From Flavobacteriales bacterium (GTDB lineage: Bacteria; Bacteroidota; Bacteroidia; UBA10329), in NCBI GenBank assembly GCA_021739625.1, contig JAIPBJ010000001.1, positions 1 through 64,000 of the forward strand: 64,000 bases of DNA. Reading direction: 5' to 3'. The first letter of the stretch is position 1; the number at the start of each line of letters is the position of its first letter. The translations under genes were made by a program, and so were the position numbers. Below the pieces are notes generated by a model, which searched no databases, was not told the origin of the DNA, and saw nothing but the letters and a program-made list of their open reading frames with translations. Below are positions 1-9,923 of the stretch, in pieces.

Positions 1-184
1 CCGCAGAGAGGCGCAGTTGCTCACCATCATGGACGACCTCTTCCTAAAGGCGGTCCTCCTGCGCGACAAGGCCATGCGCAAGCGGTTGGACGACTTCCGG
101 TCTTCGGCCACCATCGAGCAGCAGGATGCCGAGCTTGTCAATTACAACCGGTGGTTGGAGCAGAAAACGGCTGTAGAAGGTTGA
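1..184 (+). CDS. C-terminal end of an unidentified protein (5' end outside the window)
   Basis: An open frame enters from the left edge in frame 2 and ends with TGA at 182-184, giving the last 60 residues of a protein. The segment is strongly charged and helical in character (for example KAMRKRLDDFRSS and NYNRWLEQKT), with no membrane segment and no T9SS sorting signature. I do not recognise the family. It is followed after 31 bases by the 42-bp repeat array, which therefore lies just behind a stop codon. The ORF track omits it because it has no start inside the window. Confidence 0.6.
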   Translation, partial: RREAQLLTIMDDLFLKAVLLRDKAMRKRLDDFRSSATIEQQDAELVNYNRWLEQKTAVEG

Positions 185-215
185 ATTGCGTAAATGTTTC
201 ATATTCAGACTGAAA

Positions 216-467
216 GGTGCCCCGCCAGACGCGGTGACGTGCCCTTCAGTTCCGCAGGGTGCCCCGCCAGACGTGGTGACGTGCCTTTCAGCTCCGCAGG
301 GGGCCCCGCCAGACGTGGTGATGTGCCTTTCAGCTTCGCAGGGTGCCCCGCCAGACGTGGTGACGTGCCCTTCAGCTCCGCAGGGTGCCCCGCCAGACGT
401 GGTAACGTGCCTTTCAACTCTGCAAGGTGCCCCGCCAGACGTGGTAACATGCCTTTTCCCTCGGCAA
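216..467 (+). repeat. Tandem array 1: six units of 42 bp
   Basis: Six head-to-tail units of exactly 42 bases start at 216, 258, 300, 342, 384 and 426. Each begins with a form of GGTGCCCCGCCAGAC and ends around TTTCAGCTCCGCAG. Units differ by a few substitutions; the last is the most divergent. Because 42 is divisible by three, several frames stay open on both strands, which explains the track ORFs at 186-494, 194-484 and 205-450. There are no unique spacers, so it is not a CRISPR array. Nothing else is evident between 184 and 563. Confidence 0.95.
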
Positions 468-563
468 GGTCGATGGCCGGATGAAGGAAAGTAATGCAGG
501 GCTGTGGCGAGCAGGGGTTCTTTCCTCCATCAGAAGATGACCCGCGCCTTGGTCACACTGCCG

Positions 564-2756
564 CTATGCCGCTGTTGCCTGGCCGTCAACGAAATACATG
601 CTCACATGTCCCTTGCCCTTCGTCTCTATCTCTCCCCGGAAGGTGCAGTTGAAATGGTCTTTCACCTGTAGATAGGTGCTCTCTGAGATATTGACGCGGC
701 CCACTTCGCCCGCGCTCTCCATCCGCGATGCGGTGTTCACAGTGTCGCCCCAGATGTCATACTGGAATTTCCTGATGCCCACGATACCTGCCACCACCGG
801 CCCGGTGTGGATACCGATACGGATCTCGAAATAGGGAATGCCCTTGGCCTTCTTCGTGGCACCCAACTGTTCCATATAATGTTGGATGTCGAGTGCCGCA
901 CGCACCACGTCAATGGCATGGGTGGCATTCTCGGTGGGCAGTCCGCCTGCGGCCATGTAGCTGTCACCAATGGTCTTTATCTTCTCCACCCCATGAAGCT
1001 CCATGACGCGGTCAAATGCCGAGAAGCATTCGTTGATCTCTTCCACCAGCAGTTGCGGGCTCAGTTGTTCGCTGATGGTGGTGAAGCCTTTGAAATCGGT
1101 GAAGATGACCGTGACCGAATCGAAATGGCGCGCCTTGGCCGATCCGCTGCGCTTGAGTTCTTCGGCCGTCTCGCGCGGAAGGATGTTGAGCAGCAGCCCA
1201 TCGCTCCGCTTCTTACCGAAGAAGATGGCCATGGCCAGCACCAGCAGCAGTAGGATCACCACTCCCGTGGAGAGCAATGCCACGCGCTGCCGTTGGATGT
1301 CGGCCTCCTTGCGGGCCACTTCCAGCGCAATGGTCTCCGACCTGCGCACGTATTGCAGGCTGTCGGCAAGGGTCTTCATCGCATAGTCGTTCTCCAACTG
1401 GTTCTTCACCGTCAGGCTGCGGGTGGTCTCGTTGCGCACACTGTCCAACATGTGCTGAAAGAGCTGACGGGTCGAGAATGCCTGCACCCACTCGCCCTGT
1501 TTGGGAGATTCGGCCTCCGCCTGGCCGGGCGTTGCCATCGGGTCGAAGGTCTTGAGCCCAGGCATTGTTTTCTTGTCGCTGTCGCGCAGGGTCAAAAAGA
1601 GCTGATTCATTCTGAAAGATTCCTCCCAGCGGCCCTGTTTGCCATAGATGCCGCTCAGCACTTGTGCTGCCTTACGGATGCCCTCCGGCCATTTGATTTC
1701 GCGGTTAAGGGCAAGTGCGCGCTCGGCATGGCGCGCGGCAATGGTCAGCTCATTCAGCTCCAAGGCGATCTCGGCACAGGTTTGCAGGACCATCGCCTCG
1801 TTCTTGCGGTCGCCCAGCTCGCGAAACTTGTCGAGGCTCCGCGTGAGGTAGGATAGCGCATCGCTCATGCGGCCCATCTTCTTCAGCAGTTCACCGATAT
1901 GTCGCAACGTGTAGGCCGTGCCCAGGCGGTCCGATATCCGTTCGCGTATCTCCAGTGCCTTGTCGAAATTTTCGAGGGCATCCTTGTAAGCGCCCTGATC
2001 GTCCAGCACCTTCCCAATGTTGTTGTACGCTCCCGCAAGGCCATATTGGTCGTTCATCTGCTGACGGATGTGCAGCTCTTTTTGATGATGCTCCAGTGCC
2101 AGCGCCAGTTTGTCCTGTTTCTGATAGACGCCTGCGATGTTGTGCAGAGCCGTGCCCACACCCTCCTGATCGCCCACTTCCTGATAGATGACCAAGCTGC
2201 GCTGGTAATGGTCCATCGCCTCCGTGTATTTTTCTTTTTGGAAATACAGCAGGCCAAGATTATTGAGAGATGATGCGATACCGCCCCTGTCACCGATCTC
2301 TTCCTTCAGCTTCAGGCTCAGTTCATGATGGTCGAAGGCATCTGATGTGCGGCCCATATCGGCATACATCGCCCCGATATTGTTGAGGCAGGTGGCCATC
2401 TGCTTCTTGTCGCCCAACTGCTCGAACAGGGCGAGGCTCTTCTGGTTCAGGGTCAGTGCCTCGTCAATGTTGCCCTTCTGCTCGTGCAGATAGGCCAACC
2501 ATCCGTAGGCCGTGGATCTGCCTACGGTGTAGTCGATACGTTCTGAGATGGTGCGCACCTCTTCGCAATACTCCATGGCCTTGTCCGGGTCGGCCAGATA
2601 GACGTTTTCGGCCAAGGCGATGAGGGCCTTCACCTTCAGGGTATCGTGCTTGGCGGTGCGGTACGTTGTGACCAACGAGTCGGTGACTGACTCCTGCGCA
2701 AGACATGGAGACTCCGACACGACCAGCAAAAAGACCAATGTCCACGCTATTCTCAT
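564..2756 (-). CDS. TPR-repeat membrane protein with class III adenylate cyclase domain
   Basis: Predicted to make cAMP in the cytoplasm in response to a periplasmic sensor. I set the start at the ATG giving MRIAWTLVFLLVVSESPCLAQ, a signal peptide, rather than the longer track ORF; length is 730 aa. Residues about 30-385 are tandem TPRs (repeated pattern around LNNIG, YQRSL, GDQEG). One membrane helix lies near 492-514 and the cyclase domain at about 545-725. Both metal-binding aspartates are visible (FTDFKGF and GDSYM). The lysine in KIKTIGD and the aspartate in QYDIWGD favour ATP over GTP, and VNTASR carries the transition-state residues. This TPR-TM-cyclase layout is common in Bacteroidota. 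What it senses is unknown. Confidence 0.88.
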   Translation of the reverse strand: MRIAWTLVFLLVVSESPCLAQESVTDSLVTTYRTAKHDTLKVKALIALAENVYLADPDKAMEYCEEVRTISERIDYTVGRSTAYGWLAYLHEQKGNIDEALTLNQKSLALFEQLGDKKQMATCLNNIGAMYADMGRTSDAFDHHELSLKLKEEIGDRGGIASSLNNLGLLYFQKEKYTEAMDHYQRSLVIYQEVGDQEGVGTALHNIAGVYQKQDKLALALEHHQKELHIRQQMNDQYGLAGAYNNIGKVLDDQGAYKDALENFDKALEIRERISDRLGTAYTLRHIGELLKKMGRMSDALSYLTRSLDKFRELGDRKNEAMVLQTCAEIALELNELTIAARHAERALALNREIKWPEGIRKAAQVLSGIYGKQGRWEESFRMNQLFLTLRDSDKKTMPGLKTFDPMATPGQAEAESPKQGEWVQAFSTRQLFQHMLDSVRNETTRSLTVKNQLENDYAMKTLADSLQYVRRSETIALEVARKEADIQRQRVALLSTGVVILLLLVLAMAIFFGKKRSDGLLLNILPRETAEELKRSGSAKARHFDSVTVIFTDFKGFTTISEQLSPQLLVEEINECFSAFDRVMELHGVEKIKTIGDSYMAAGGLPTENATHAIDVVRAALDIQHYMEQLGATKKAKGIPYFEIRIGIHTGPVVAGIVGIRKFQYDIWGDTVNTASRMESAGEVGRVNISESTYLQVKDHFNCTFRGEIETKGKGHVSMYFVDGQATAA

Positions 2757-2908
2757 GGCCGGAGGAATGGAGTGCAAGATGCGAAATTGAATGTGAAGAA
2801 GCACGGGCCAAGTTTGGTCTGACCGGTAACCGCAGAGGATGGTCTTCATCGGGCCTGTCCTACTTTTAGCGCAATGCTCTGCCTCCAGTTCCAATATCAC
2901 ATCCAAGC

Positions 2909-3352
2909 ATGAAGTCGGCATTGTTGAACCATTGCATCAGCGTGGCACGCCAGAAGGTGCAATCGCTGGAAACCGAGCTCACTTCCACGCAGCAATCGAC
3001 CGCTTCAGAAGGCAAGAGCACCGCTGGCGACAAGCACGAGACCGCCCGCGCCATGATGCATCTGGAACAGGAGAAACTCCACAGACAGATCGCAGAAGCC
3101 CAGATGCTGTTGGCCGAACTGGAACGGATTGATGCCAAGGTGAATCACACCAGGGTCGGACTGGGATCGCTCATCACCACCGACAGGGGCATGTTCTTCA
3201 TTGCCGCTGGTCTGGGCAAGGTTGAGTTTGAGGGAACACCCTATTTCGTGGTGTCAGTACAGGCCCCTCTCTCAGCGCAGCTTCTGGGGAAAGCTGTTGG
3301 AGAGAAGGTCGGAATGAATGGGGTGGTGTATGAGATCCGTGCGGTGGAGTAG
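2909..3352 (+). CDS. GreA/GreB-like small protein
   Basis: A 147-aa protein with a charged helical N-terminal half (about residues 1-80, a likely coiled coil) and a compact C-terminal domain (GSLITTDRGMFFIAAGLGKV... YFVVSVQAPLSAQLLGK). That C-terminal part resembles the FKBP-like domain of GreA-family RNA-polymerase secondary-channel factors, ending in GKAVGEKVGMNGVVYEI. Proteins of this kind in Bacteroidota are often mislabelled 3-oxoacyl-ACP synthase. It diverges from the adenylate cyclase gene. A sequence CTACTTTTAGCG at 2860-2871 may be its promoter -7 region; a near-identical one precedes the metalloprotease gene at 11152. Role in transcription is inferred from fold only. Confidence 0.6.
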   Translation: MKSALLNHCISVARQKVQSLETELTSTQQSTASEGKSTAGDKHETARAMMHLEQEKLHRQIAEAQMLLAELERIDAKVNHTRVGLGSLITTDRGMFFIAAGLGKVEFEGTPYFVVSVQAPLSAQLLGKAVGEKVGMNGVVYEIRAVE

Positions 3353-3385
3353 GTGTTTCACAATACCCCGCGAATTCAAATCCAC

Positions 3386-6300
3386 TCAGAAAAACGCCCT
3401 CACCTGCACATTCCCAGTATGAATGGCATCATTCTCACCGCTCTTGCGGCCGTTGTACTGGAGGTTGAGCTGCATGTTCTTGCCCAATTTGGTCTGGAAA
3501 AGCACGGCCCAGGTGAAGTTGGCCCCGTTCTTCAGGCCGTCCAGCATCTCGAATTCCACCGTGGTTCCTTCCGGCCCATTGTAGCTGATGCTGATGAAAT
3601 TGAAGCTGGCATTCACGCTGCCCCGTTGCAGTATGTTGTATTTGGCCTCGATGCCCGCATCCCGCAGATAGGCCCCTTGTCCCGGTCCCTCGGCCAAACT
3701 GTTGAGGCGCTCGGTGTAGCGGAATGAGCCTCGCACCCTGAACTTGGTCCCAAGCTGATAGACCAATTGTGGTTCAAGGAAGTAGTAGTCTATCTCATAG
3801 TTGTTGCTGTTGATGAAATCAGAAATGGCGGTCTTTTTTCCAGGCTCATACTCCATGTTGAAAGTGAAGCTCTTGGTGATGTTCCACCGCGACTTGAGGT
3901 TGTGCGAGGTGCGCGTGCGGGTCTCGAATCCGTTGGCCAGCGAGGTCTTGGTGCGGGTGTCCTGAAAGGTGTAGTCGCCTCCTACCTTCGAGCTGCTTCG
4001 GTTGAAGAAGAACGTGTTCCGGAAACTGCTCGTCAATGTCACCAGCGATGTGTCGGCCACCTGGGTGAAGAACGGGTCGAAGGCCTGAAGCAGGTCTGTA
4101 CGCTGTATCCTGCGGTCCATGCTATAGACGAACTGGTCGCTCAGGCGCGATAGGAACTTGAGCATCCCTTTCTTGTTTGCCCACAGCACACGCGGGTTGA
4201 TGTTGATGGCCTCGCTGAACTGCGTGGTATAGACCTTTATATATTCATCAGTGGGAATGAACACCCTGATGTATTTGGCCGTATCGATGAAGGTCGCTTC
4301 AACAAATTCAGTGATCTCCTTCACTCCATTGCCGTTCTGGTCTATCCAGTTCCATGCGCCCTGGCCTGATACGACCTCCACGAATGTGTAGTCCTTCTTG
4401 CTCTCCAGCCCCGAGCCCACCTCATAGAAAGTATTGCTGGTAATGGCCCCCTTGAGCACCGACAGATAGTATTCCAAGCGGTTGATCAGCGTGTTGTCCG
4501 GTGGCTGATCGCTCAGCTCGCTGTCCTTTATCTGCAACCTGCGATAGGTGATGGTGCCTTTGAGGACGCTGTTCGGATTCTTGCCCAGCACACCGCTCAG
4601 ACCGAAACTCTCGCCCACGCTGCTGTAGGCCAGCTCATTCAGTTTGGGCAGCATATCGTCCCTCCGTTGGTAGAAGAGGGAATAGGAATTCTTCCAAGTG
4701 GCCGGACTCTTGACGTAGATCTTGGCATCGTTCCACATGTAGCTGGTCGCCAGCAACGAATCGGTGCCACTGGCACGGAACCGGTTGTCCTCAAACTGGT
4801 TCTGCCCCCCGATGACGAACCACTTGAACTTCTGCTCCAGATCGAGAATGAAACGCCCGAAGCGGTTGTCGGTCACCTCGCCATCGGAGGTGATGTAACT
4901 GCCGTTGAACTGCATGTTGAAGCCCTTATGCGTCACCTTCGACTCAACGGCATGTTGGTTGGCGTTGAACACTCCCTGATTGATGAACGAACGGAAGGTG
5001 TAGGCCAGTTCGCCCACCTCTCTGCGCACCACGCCCACTGTTCCGGACGATATGTATTGCGCCACGGGTTTGGCAAGCGGCTGAAGGTTCCAGTCGCGCT
5101 CAAATTCCACGGTCCGGTAGCGTTCGATGGGGCGGAAGGTCTCGCTCACGTGCTCAAAGTCCACCGATGTCTTCAACGCCCATTTGGCCGAATCGCCCTT
5201 GCCATCGAGCGGTATGCGGTGGTCGTATCGCACCTTCATGCCATAGCCGAGATTGTCCTCATTGTCCACACTCGAAAAGCGGTTGAGGTCGGTGTTCGAC
5301 AGCGCACCTTCCATGGTGGCCTTGCCGTTCTTGCCCACCAGATACTCGGCACCAAGGGTGAAAAGTTGGCTCTGTTTCGGAGTAATGAGTTTCTGGATGG
5401 GCAGATAACGGCCCTGTCTTGCACCGGTCAGCGAGTCGGGCGGCACCCATTGATAGACACGTCCATTGGCCGAGCTTGGCACCTGCTCATAGTCGCCATT
5501 GCCAAGGCCGACATCTGAGAACACCACCTGATAATAGGCCGTTGCCGGGTCGAAGCTTTGAACGAAGATCTCCTGAAAGATTGCAGGAACGCCCATCACC
5601 GTCACCGTGGTGTCTGTTCTGCGATAACGCACCTGATCGTTCGTGTAGCCCACCGAATCTGATGCCGGCAGTATGGCAAGGTCGAGGTTGTCGCCTATGG
5701 AATCGAGCAATCGGTACTGGTCTTCGTTGATATTGATGTTCGACACCGGATTCTTGCTGTCCTGCTCTGAATACAGATTGAACCGCACCTTCACCTTGTG
5801 CTTCTCATAGTTGAGCCCCGCGTGGAACAGCGACCGCGAGTAATTCCTTTCGGAATACTGGAATTCGACCACAATGCGCGAGTCCTTGCTGATCATGCGC
5901 TTGGAGGTGAAAGTGATCTCGGCCGTGTTATAGTTGATGATATAGTCGTTCTCCTGCCCGCGCGTCAGCAGTTTTCCATCGATATAGACCATCTCGGTGC
6001 CTGCGATAATGATGATGAACGGCTCGTTCTCTGCCCCGCGCAGCAGATACGGCCCCTGAACGCCCTCCTTGCCCGGAAAGATCTGCCTGCTGAATTTTCC
6101 CTTCGACAATGCACCGCTGCCGTCCACCTCAAAGAATCCGGGATGAGGGTCTGTGACGCGCTGCTTCCTTATGTCGAACCGATGCTTGATGCGAAGGCCC
6201 TGCGCGCGTTTCAGAAAATTCATGAAATAGCTGGGCGGTCTGTCTATGCGGAAATCGCCAGCGGTAAGCTCCGTCCTGTCCGTGAAAAGCTGAATGTAGA

Positions 6301-6898
6301 TCTGGTCGAAATCCTGCAACTGCTGAGTGTTGCCCTCAGGCTGGAATGGGATGTTGTTGTCGGTGATCACCGCTCTGATGCCTATCTGCGGGGTGATCTG
6401 CCCCGTCAGGTTCAGGTTGAGGCTCGATGTGACACCGAGATCCTGATTGTTGCCCACCTGAATGCCGCGTGATATGGATCCGCTCTTGGTCAGTGTGCCG
6501 AGGTCGAACAGCTCATCCATGCTCCGTTTCTTCACCGTGTAGGTGAACGGGTTGATGGGTTCGTTCACCTTGGTCTGTATGAGGCTGGGATCTTTGTTGA
6601 ATGTCCTTTGGGAGAAAAGAATGGAGAACACGCGGTAGTTGGCGGTGAGCGTCTGTCCCACAAGTCCCTGCTTCGCGATAAGCATCCCTGAGAACCATTC
6701 GAGGGAATAGAGGCTGTCCGGCACTGCGCTACCGTCCGCTGCCAACAGGTGGAAGCTGTCGGGAATGATGCTGAGCGTGTCGAGGGCAATGGTGTCCGAA
6801 TCGACCTTCACGGAGCGCGATCGCAGGTTGCCGCCATCCTGCGCGGTCGCAGCCATGGTGAAGCACAGCAGCATGAGCAGGATGTGGAGCTGACGCAT
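3386..6898 (-). CDS. Very large outer-membrane beta-barrel protein
   Basis: A 1170-aa protein with a clear signal peptide (MRQLHILLMLLCFTMAATAQ). After a short N-terminal globular part it has stretches typical of outer-membrane barrels: alternating hydrophobic strands, glycine- and aromatic-rich turns, and a terminal strand ending VQVRAFF. Phrases such as GSISRGIQVGNNQDLGV, PFQPEGNTQQLQDFDQIY and LTAGDFRI recall the SprA-like and related giant outer-membrane proteins of Bacteroidota, but it is roughly half the usual length of SprA, so I do not assign that name. It is convergent with the GreA-like gene (33-base gap). The 108-base stretch between its start and the next gene shows nothing recognisable. 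Confidence 0.7.
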   Translation of the reverse strand: MRQLHILLMLLCFTMAATAQDGGNLRSRSVKVDSDTIALDTLSIIPDSFHLLAADGSAVPDSLYSLEWFSGMLIAKQGLVGQTLTANYRVFSILFSQRTFNKDPSLIQTKVNEPINPFTYTVKKRSMDELFDLGTLTKSGSISRGIQVGNNQDLGVTSSLNLNLTGQITPQIGIRAVITDNNIPFQPEGNTQQLQDFDQIYIQLFTDRTELTAGDFRIDRPPSYFMNFLKRAQGLRIKHRFDIRKQRVTDPHPGFFEVDGSGALSKGKFSRQIFPGKEGVQGPYLLRGAENEPFIIIIAGTEMVYIDGKLLTRGQENDYIINYNTAEITFTSKRMISKDSRIVVEFQYSERNYSRSLFHAGLNYEKHKVKVRFNLYSEQDSKNPVSNININEDQYRLLDSIGDNLDLAILPASDSVGYTNDQVRYRRTDTTVTVMGVPAIFQEIFVQSFDPATAYYQVVFSDVGLGNGDYEQVPSSANGRVYQWVPPDSLTGARQGRYLPIQKLITPKQSQLFTLGAEYLVGKNGKATMEGALSNTDLNRFSSVDNEDNLGYGMKVRYDHRIPLDGKGDSAKWALKTSVDFEHVSETFRPIERYRTVEFERDWNLQPLAKPVAQYISSGTVGVVRREVGELAYTFRSFINQGVFNANQHAVESKVTHKGFNMQFNGSYITSDGEVTDNRFGRFILDLEQKFKWFVIGGQNQFEDNRFRASGTDSLLATSYMWNDAKIYVKSPATWKNSYSLFYQRRDDMLPKLNELAYSSVGESFGLSGVLGKNPNSVLKGTITYRRLQIKDSELSDQPPDNTLINRLEYYLSVLKGAITSNTFYEVGSGLESKKDYTFVEVVSGQGAWNWIDQNGNGVKEITEFVEATFIDTAKYIRVFIPTDEYIKVYTTQFSEAININPRVLWANKKGMLKFLSRLSDQFVYSMDRRIQRTDLLQAFDPFFTQVADTSLVTLTSSFRNTFFFNRSSSKVGGDYTFQDTRTKTSLANGFETRTRTSHNLKSRWNITKSFTFNMEYEPGKKTAISDFINSNNYEIDYYFLEPQLVYQLGTKFRVRGSFRYTERLNSLAEGPGQGAYLRDAGIEAKYNILQRGSVNASFNFISISYNGPEGTTVEFEMLDGLKNGANFTWAVLFQTKLGKNMQLNLQYNGRKSGENDAIHTGNVQVRAFF

Positions 6899-7006
6899 CA
6901 GGCAGGGCGGGTCACGGGGTCAACAAGTATAGCGTTTCCAAATGCGACATCTGCGCAGCGGGAAACCAACGGTAACGCGAAAACAGGAAGTATGTGCAGA
7001 CGCGAA

Positions 7007-9526
7007 CTACTGCACTATGAATCGCCCAAGAACGCTTCCATCCGCAAGAGAACGCAGATAATAGATGCCGGCCGGCATAGATGTCAGGCTGACAATGTGC
7101 TGATGACCGCTGGCGATGAACGTGGTCACCTGACGGCCAAAAGCGTCCAGCACCTCAACGTTCTCACCGGCAGTCAGGCGGTCGGAGACCATGGTGATGG
7201 CATCTGTTGCAGGCACCGGGAAGATGCGGACCTCCCGTTGCACGGTCTCCCTGATGCCGATGTTCAGGGCATTCATCAGAGGAGATTCCCACATGCCGCG
7301 TCCGTAGGTGGCGATACGCAACAGTTCCTCACCATCATGGATGTGAATATCGGTGACGATCACATTGGGAAGACCGCTCATGAATGGCTCCCATGCATCC
7401 ATTCCCTCTTCCCAGTAATAGACCCCGGCATCTGTGCCCACATACACCCCGTTCACCGCACTCTTTTCCATGGCAATGCAATTGGCAGGCAGATTGGGCA
7501 GTCCGGTGCTCATGTTCTGCCATGAGTTGCCCGAATCCCTACTGCGGAAGACCTTCCGTCCGTCCGTGTATCCCGAAACTGTGATCCATACCTCCTCCTT
7601 GTTGTAGGGATGAACGGCTATGCCGGTCAACGTGATGCCGCCCGGCAGGCCGGACGAGACCATGTCCCACTGGCTGCCTAGATCTGTGCTACGATAGACT
7701 CTGCTCCCGGTCGTCACATACATCCATTCATTGTCCTGTGGTGAAATGGCTATGGCGGTCACAGAGCCCCCGACCAGATCGGGTGAGAATTCATACCATC
7801 CACTTCCGAGGTCATCGCTCCGATAGACCTTGTTGTTCCAACCACCGTACATGACGGTCCCGCCCTGCGGCTCAATGACAAAAGGCACCACCCATTGTCC
7901 TTCCATCCCATCCGGACTCAGATTGGATGTAAAATTGAACCCAGCATCGTTGGAGCGGTACAGCGAGCCGTTCTGTGTGGTGCAGAACATGATATTGCCA
8001 TCCTCAGGATGAATGAGGGTCTGCATTCCATCACCTCCGAAAACAATGGTCCAAAGCCCATTGCGTAATCGCATGGTGCCGTTGTCCTGAGCCCCAGCGA
8101 GAAGGAGATTCGGATCCTGCGTCCCCTGTGCCATCTTATAGAACTGGGTGATGCTCATCCCCTCGCTGAGAAGGTTGAAGCCGTTGAAATTCCACGCCTT
8201 TCTGAAGACCCCGCCATCATTGGCCGTGAAGAACCGATTGGTCACGGGATGGAAAGCAAGGCGGTGATGGTCGGCATGGGAATAGGGTGCGCTTGCACCG
8301 TTCCAGTGGGAGAACGGCACGAAACTCTCGCCTCCATTGGTGCTATGCCAAAGGCTTACACTGCCTGCCACAATATGGTCCGGGTCCGTGTTGCTTACAG
8401 CGATGTCCATCGCATACCAGGAGGCCCCATCGTTCTCATCACCAGAAAGCGACCAGTCGAAAATGTTCGGGGCCGATGCCATGGGCTCGAAATTCATGCC
8501 TCCGTCCTCGCTTCGCCAAAGGCCCTTGAAACCAGACTGCATGTTGCTGCAAAGCGCATAGACCCTGCGCGGTGCGGCCGGACTGCTCCTGACCTTGATG
8601 CGCTCCACATCGTTGGGCGGAAGCCCTTGCGACATCTGCCAGATGATACCCCCGTCAGTGCTGAACATCACATGGGCACCCCCTGTCCAACTGAAGGTCG
8701 ATGCGACCACAGTATCGCTCTGACCATGCTGCCACTGGATGTCGGTGAAATGTCCCAGCGCCACGGATTCGAATGTCTCACCCGCATCCACCGACCGTTT
8801 CAAGCCGTCATTCGTAGCGGCCAGTAGGATATGTGGACGCAAGGGGTCGAGTGCCACTTTGCGAAAATTGATGCCGTCAGGGATATTAAGGGTCAGCCCG
8901 GTGGCCTCCCAACTCACTCCCCCGTCCGCGCTACGCAGCAGGCCATAGCTGTACGTGTCGCTCACGCTGCCGTCACCGCTTGCCAGATACATGGTGTCGG
9001 GATGATGCGGATGAATGACCAGATCGCCCACTCCGAGATTGGGCATGTCCGGGGTCATGTTCTCCCAGTTGTCACCATTGTCGGTGGTGCGCCACAGCCC
9101 CCCGGATGGCGCACCCGCCCAGATGATGTTCGTGTCAAGCGGGTGAAATGCCAATGCCGTGATGCGGCCGATGCCATCGGCAGGATAGCCGATGACAGCA
9201 TAAGGGCCACGCTGAGGCCCGATGACATGCCAGTCACCACTGCTTCTGTAACTCCTTTGCATCTTCACGCGGTCAATCTCGCGGAGCAAAAATTCCCCGT
9301 TGGGCATCATCCCGCTCTCACCAGTCCGCTGACCCGCGAACCACTCCCAGCGTTTGAAATGCTTCCATCCACCTCCACGTTGACGATGGCCATCTGCGTA
9401 GTAGGCGGCAAGCCTATCGTGGAGTTCATGATATGACGTGCCGGGAATGGCATCCGGGCGGGAAGGCTGCGCCCGTACCCACATGAAGGACAGAAACAGT
9501 GGCGTAAGGCTTATGATTCTTAGCAT
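7007..9526 (-). CDS. Secreted BNR/sortilin-type beta-propeller protein with T9SS type A sorting domain
   Basis: Start chosen at MLRIISLTPLFLSFMWVRAQ, a good signal peptide, giving 839 aa; the track start is 15 codons further out. The body is made of repeated propeller blades with Asp-box-like motifs such as WRTTDNGDNWENM, LLRSADGGVSWEA and VYRSTDLGSQWDMV, the pattern of VPS10/sortilin or BNR propellers. The last 80 or so residues (VRIFPVPATDAITM... NVEVLDAFGRQV... GIYYLRSLADG..RFIVQ) form a type A sorting domain. It is expected to be exported by Sec and then by T9SS to the surface or medium. Binding partner unknown. It may be co-transcribed with the outer-membrane protein gene downstream. Confidence 0.88.
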   Translation of the reverse strand: MLRIISLTPLFLSFMWVRAQPSRPDAIPGTSYHELHDRLAAYYADGHRQRGGGWKHFKRWEWFAGQRTGESGMMPNGEFLLREIDRVKMQRSYRSSGDWHVIGPQRGPYAVIGYPADGIGRITALAFHPLDTNIIWAGAPSGGLWRTTDNGDNWENMTPDMPNLGVGDLVIHPHHPDTMYLASGDGSVSDTYSYGLLRSADGGVSWEATGLTLNIPDGINFRKVALDPLRPHILLAATNDGLKRSVDAGETFESVALGHFTDIQWQHGQSDTVVASTFSWTGGAHVMFSTDGGIIWQMSQGLPPNDVERIKVRSSPAAPRRVYALCSNMQSGFKGLWRSEDGGMNFEPMASAPNIFDWSLSGDENDGASWYAMDIAVSNTDPDHIVAGSVSLWHSTNGGESFVPFSHWNGASAPYSHADHHRLAFHPVTNRFFTANDGGVFRKAWNFNGFNLLSEGMSITQFYKMAQGTQDPNLLLAGAQDNGTMRLRNGLWTIVFGGDGMQTLIHPEDGNIMFCTTQNGSLYRSNDAGFNFTSNLSPDGMEGQWVVPFVIEPQGGTVMYGGWNNKVYRSDDLGSGWYEFSPDLVGGSVTAIAISPQDNEWMYVTTGSRVYRSTDLGSQWDMVSSGLPGGITLTGIAVHPYNKEEVWITVSGYTDGRKVFRSRDSGNSWQNMSTGLPNLPANCIAMEKSAVNGVYVGTDAGVYYWEEGMDAWEPFMSGLPNVIVTDIHIHDGEELLRIATYGRGMWESPLMNALNIGIRETVQREVRIFPVPATDAITMVSDRLTAGENVEVLDAFGRQVTTFIASGHQHIVSLTSMPAGIYYLRSLADGSVLGRFIVQ

Positions 9527-9594
9527 GATGGACAAATGTAAACAGATGACCGAACAGGCATGACCGAACATCGCCTCCGTGTGATATTTGTCCT

Positions 9595-9915
9595 ATGCCC
9601 ACACAACGCTCCCTGTTCCTATTGTCCGTTCAAACCCTCTTCGCTGGATTTTCAATGACCGTAGGCGGCTGGAAATAGGCGGCCAGGGTCTCGGCCATTG
9701 GCGGCATCGTGGTGCTGTGGCCCCACTTCTCAGTCCATTTCGGGAAGAATGGCACGCGGATGAAGGCATGCCATCAACATCTGTTCATCGTCTGTTTCAT
9801 CATCGTCCACCTGCTGCGCGGATTGGAAGTGGGCTTCGCCACAGCAGTGTTCATCATCGTTTTCGCGGCACTGCTGGCAAATGTTCTGGTGAGCGCAATA
9901 TCTTTTTCTCAATGA
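9595..9915 (+). pseudogene. Small membrane protein gene interrupted by an in-frame TAG
   Basis: Reading frame 1 from ATG 9595 gives MPTQRSLFLLSVQTLFAGFS then MTVGGWK and a TAG at 9676-9678. The same frame continues to 9915 and carries clear membrane segments (LFIVCFIIVHLLRGLEVGF, FATAVFIIVFAALLANVL). Without the TAG it would be a protein of about 106 aa with three hydrophobic segments. Either the gene is broken by one amber mutation, or there is a sequencing error, or a shorter protein starts at an internal GTG such as 9709. The competing track ORF 9588-9926 in another frame is not hydrophobic and looks spurious. Family unknown. Confidence 0.5.
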
Positions 9916-9923
9916 CTCGCCCT

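Noticed and set aside
186-494. ORFs across array 1 in three frames (102, 96 and 81 aa)
   Set aside because: All arise from a 42-base tandem repeat whose length keeps frames open; no start signal, no known family, and both strands are equally open.
3386-6898. Naming the 1170-aa outer-membrane protein SprA
   Set aside because: Some phrases are similar but the protein is about half the usual SprA length and the neighbourhood gives no support.
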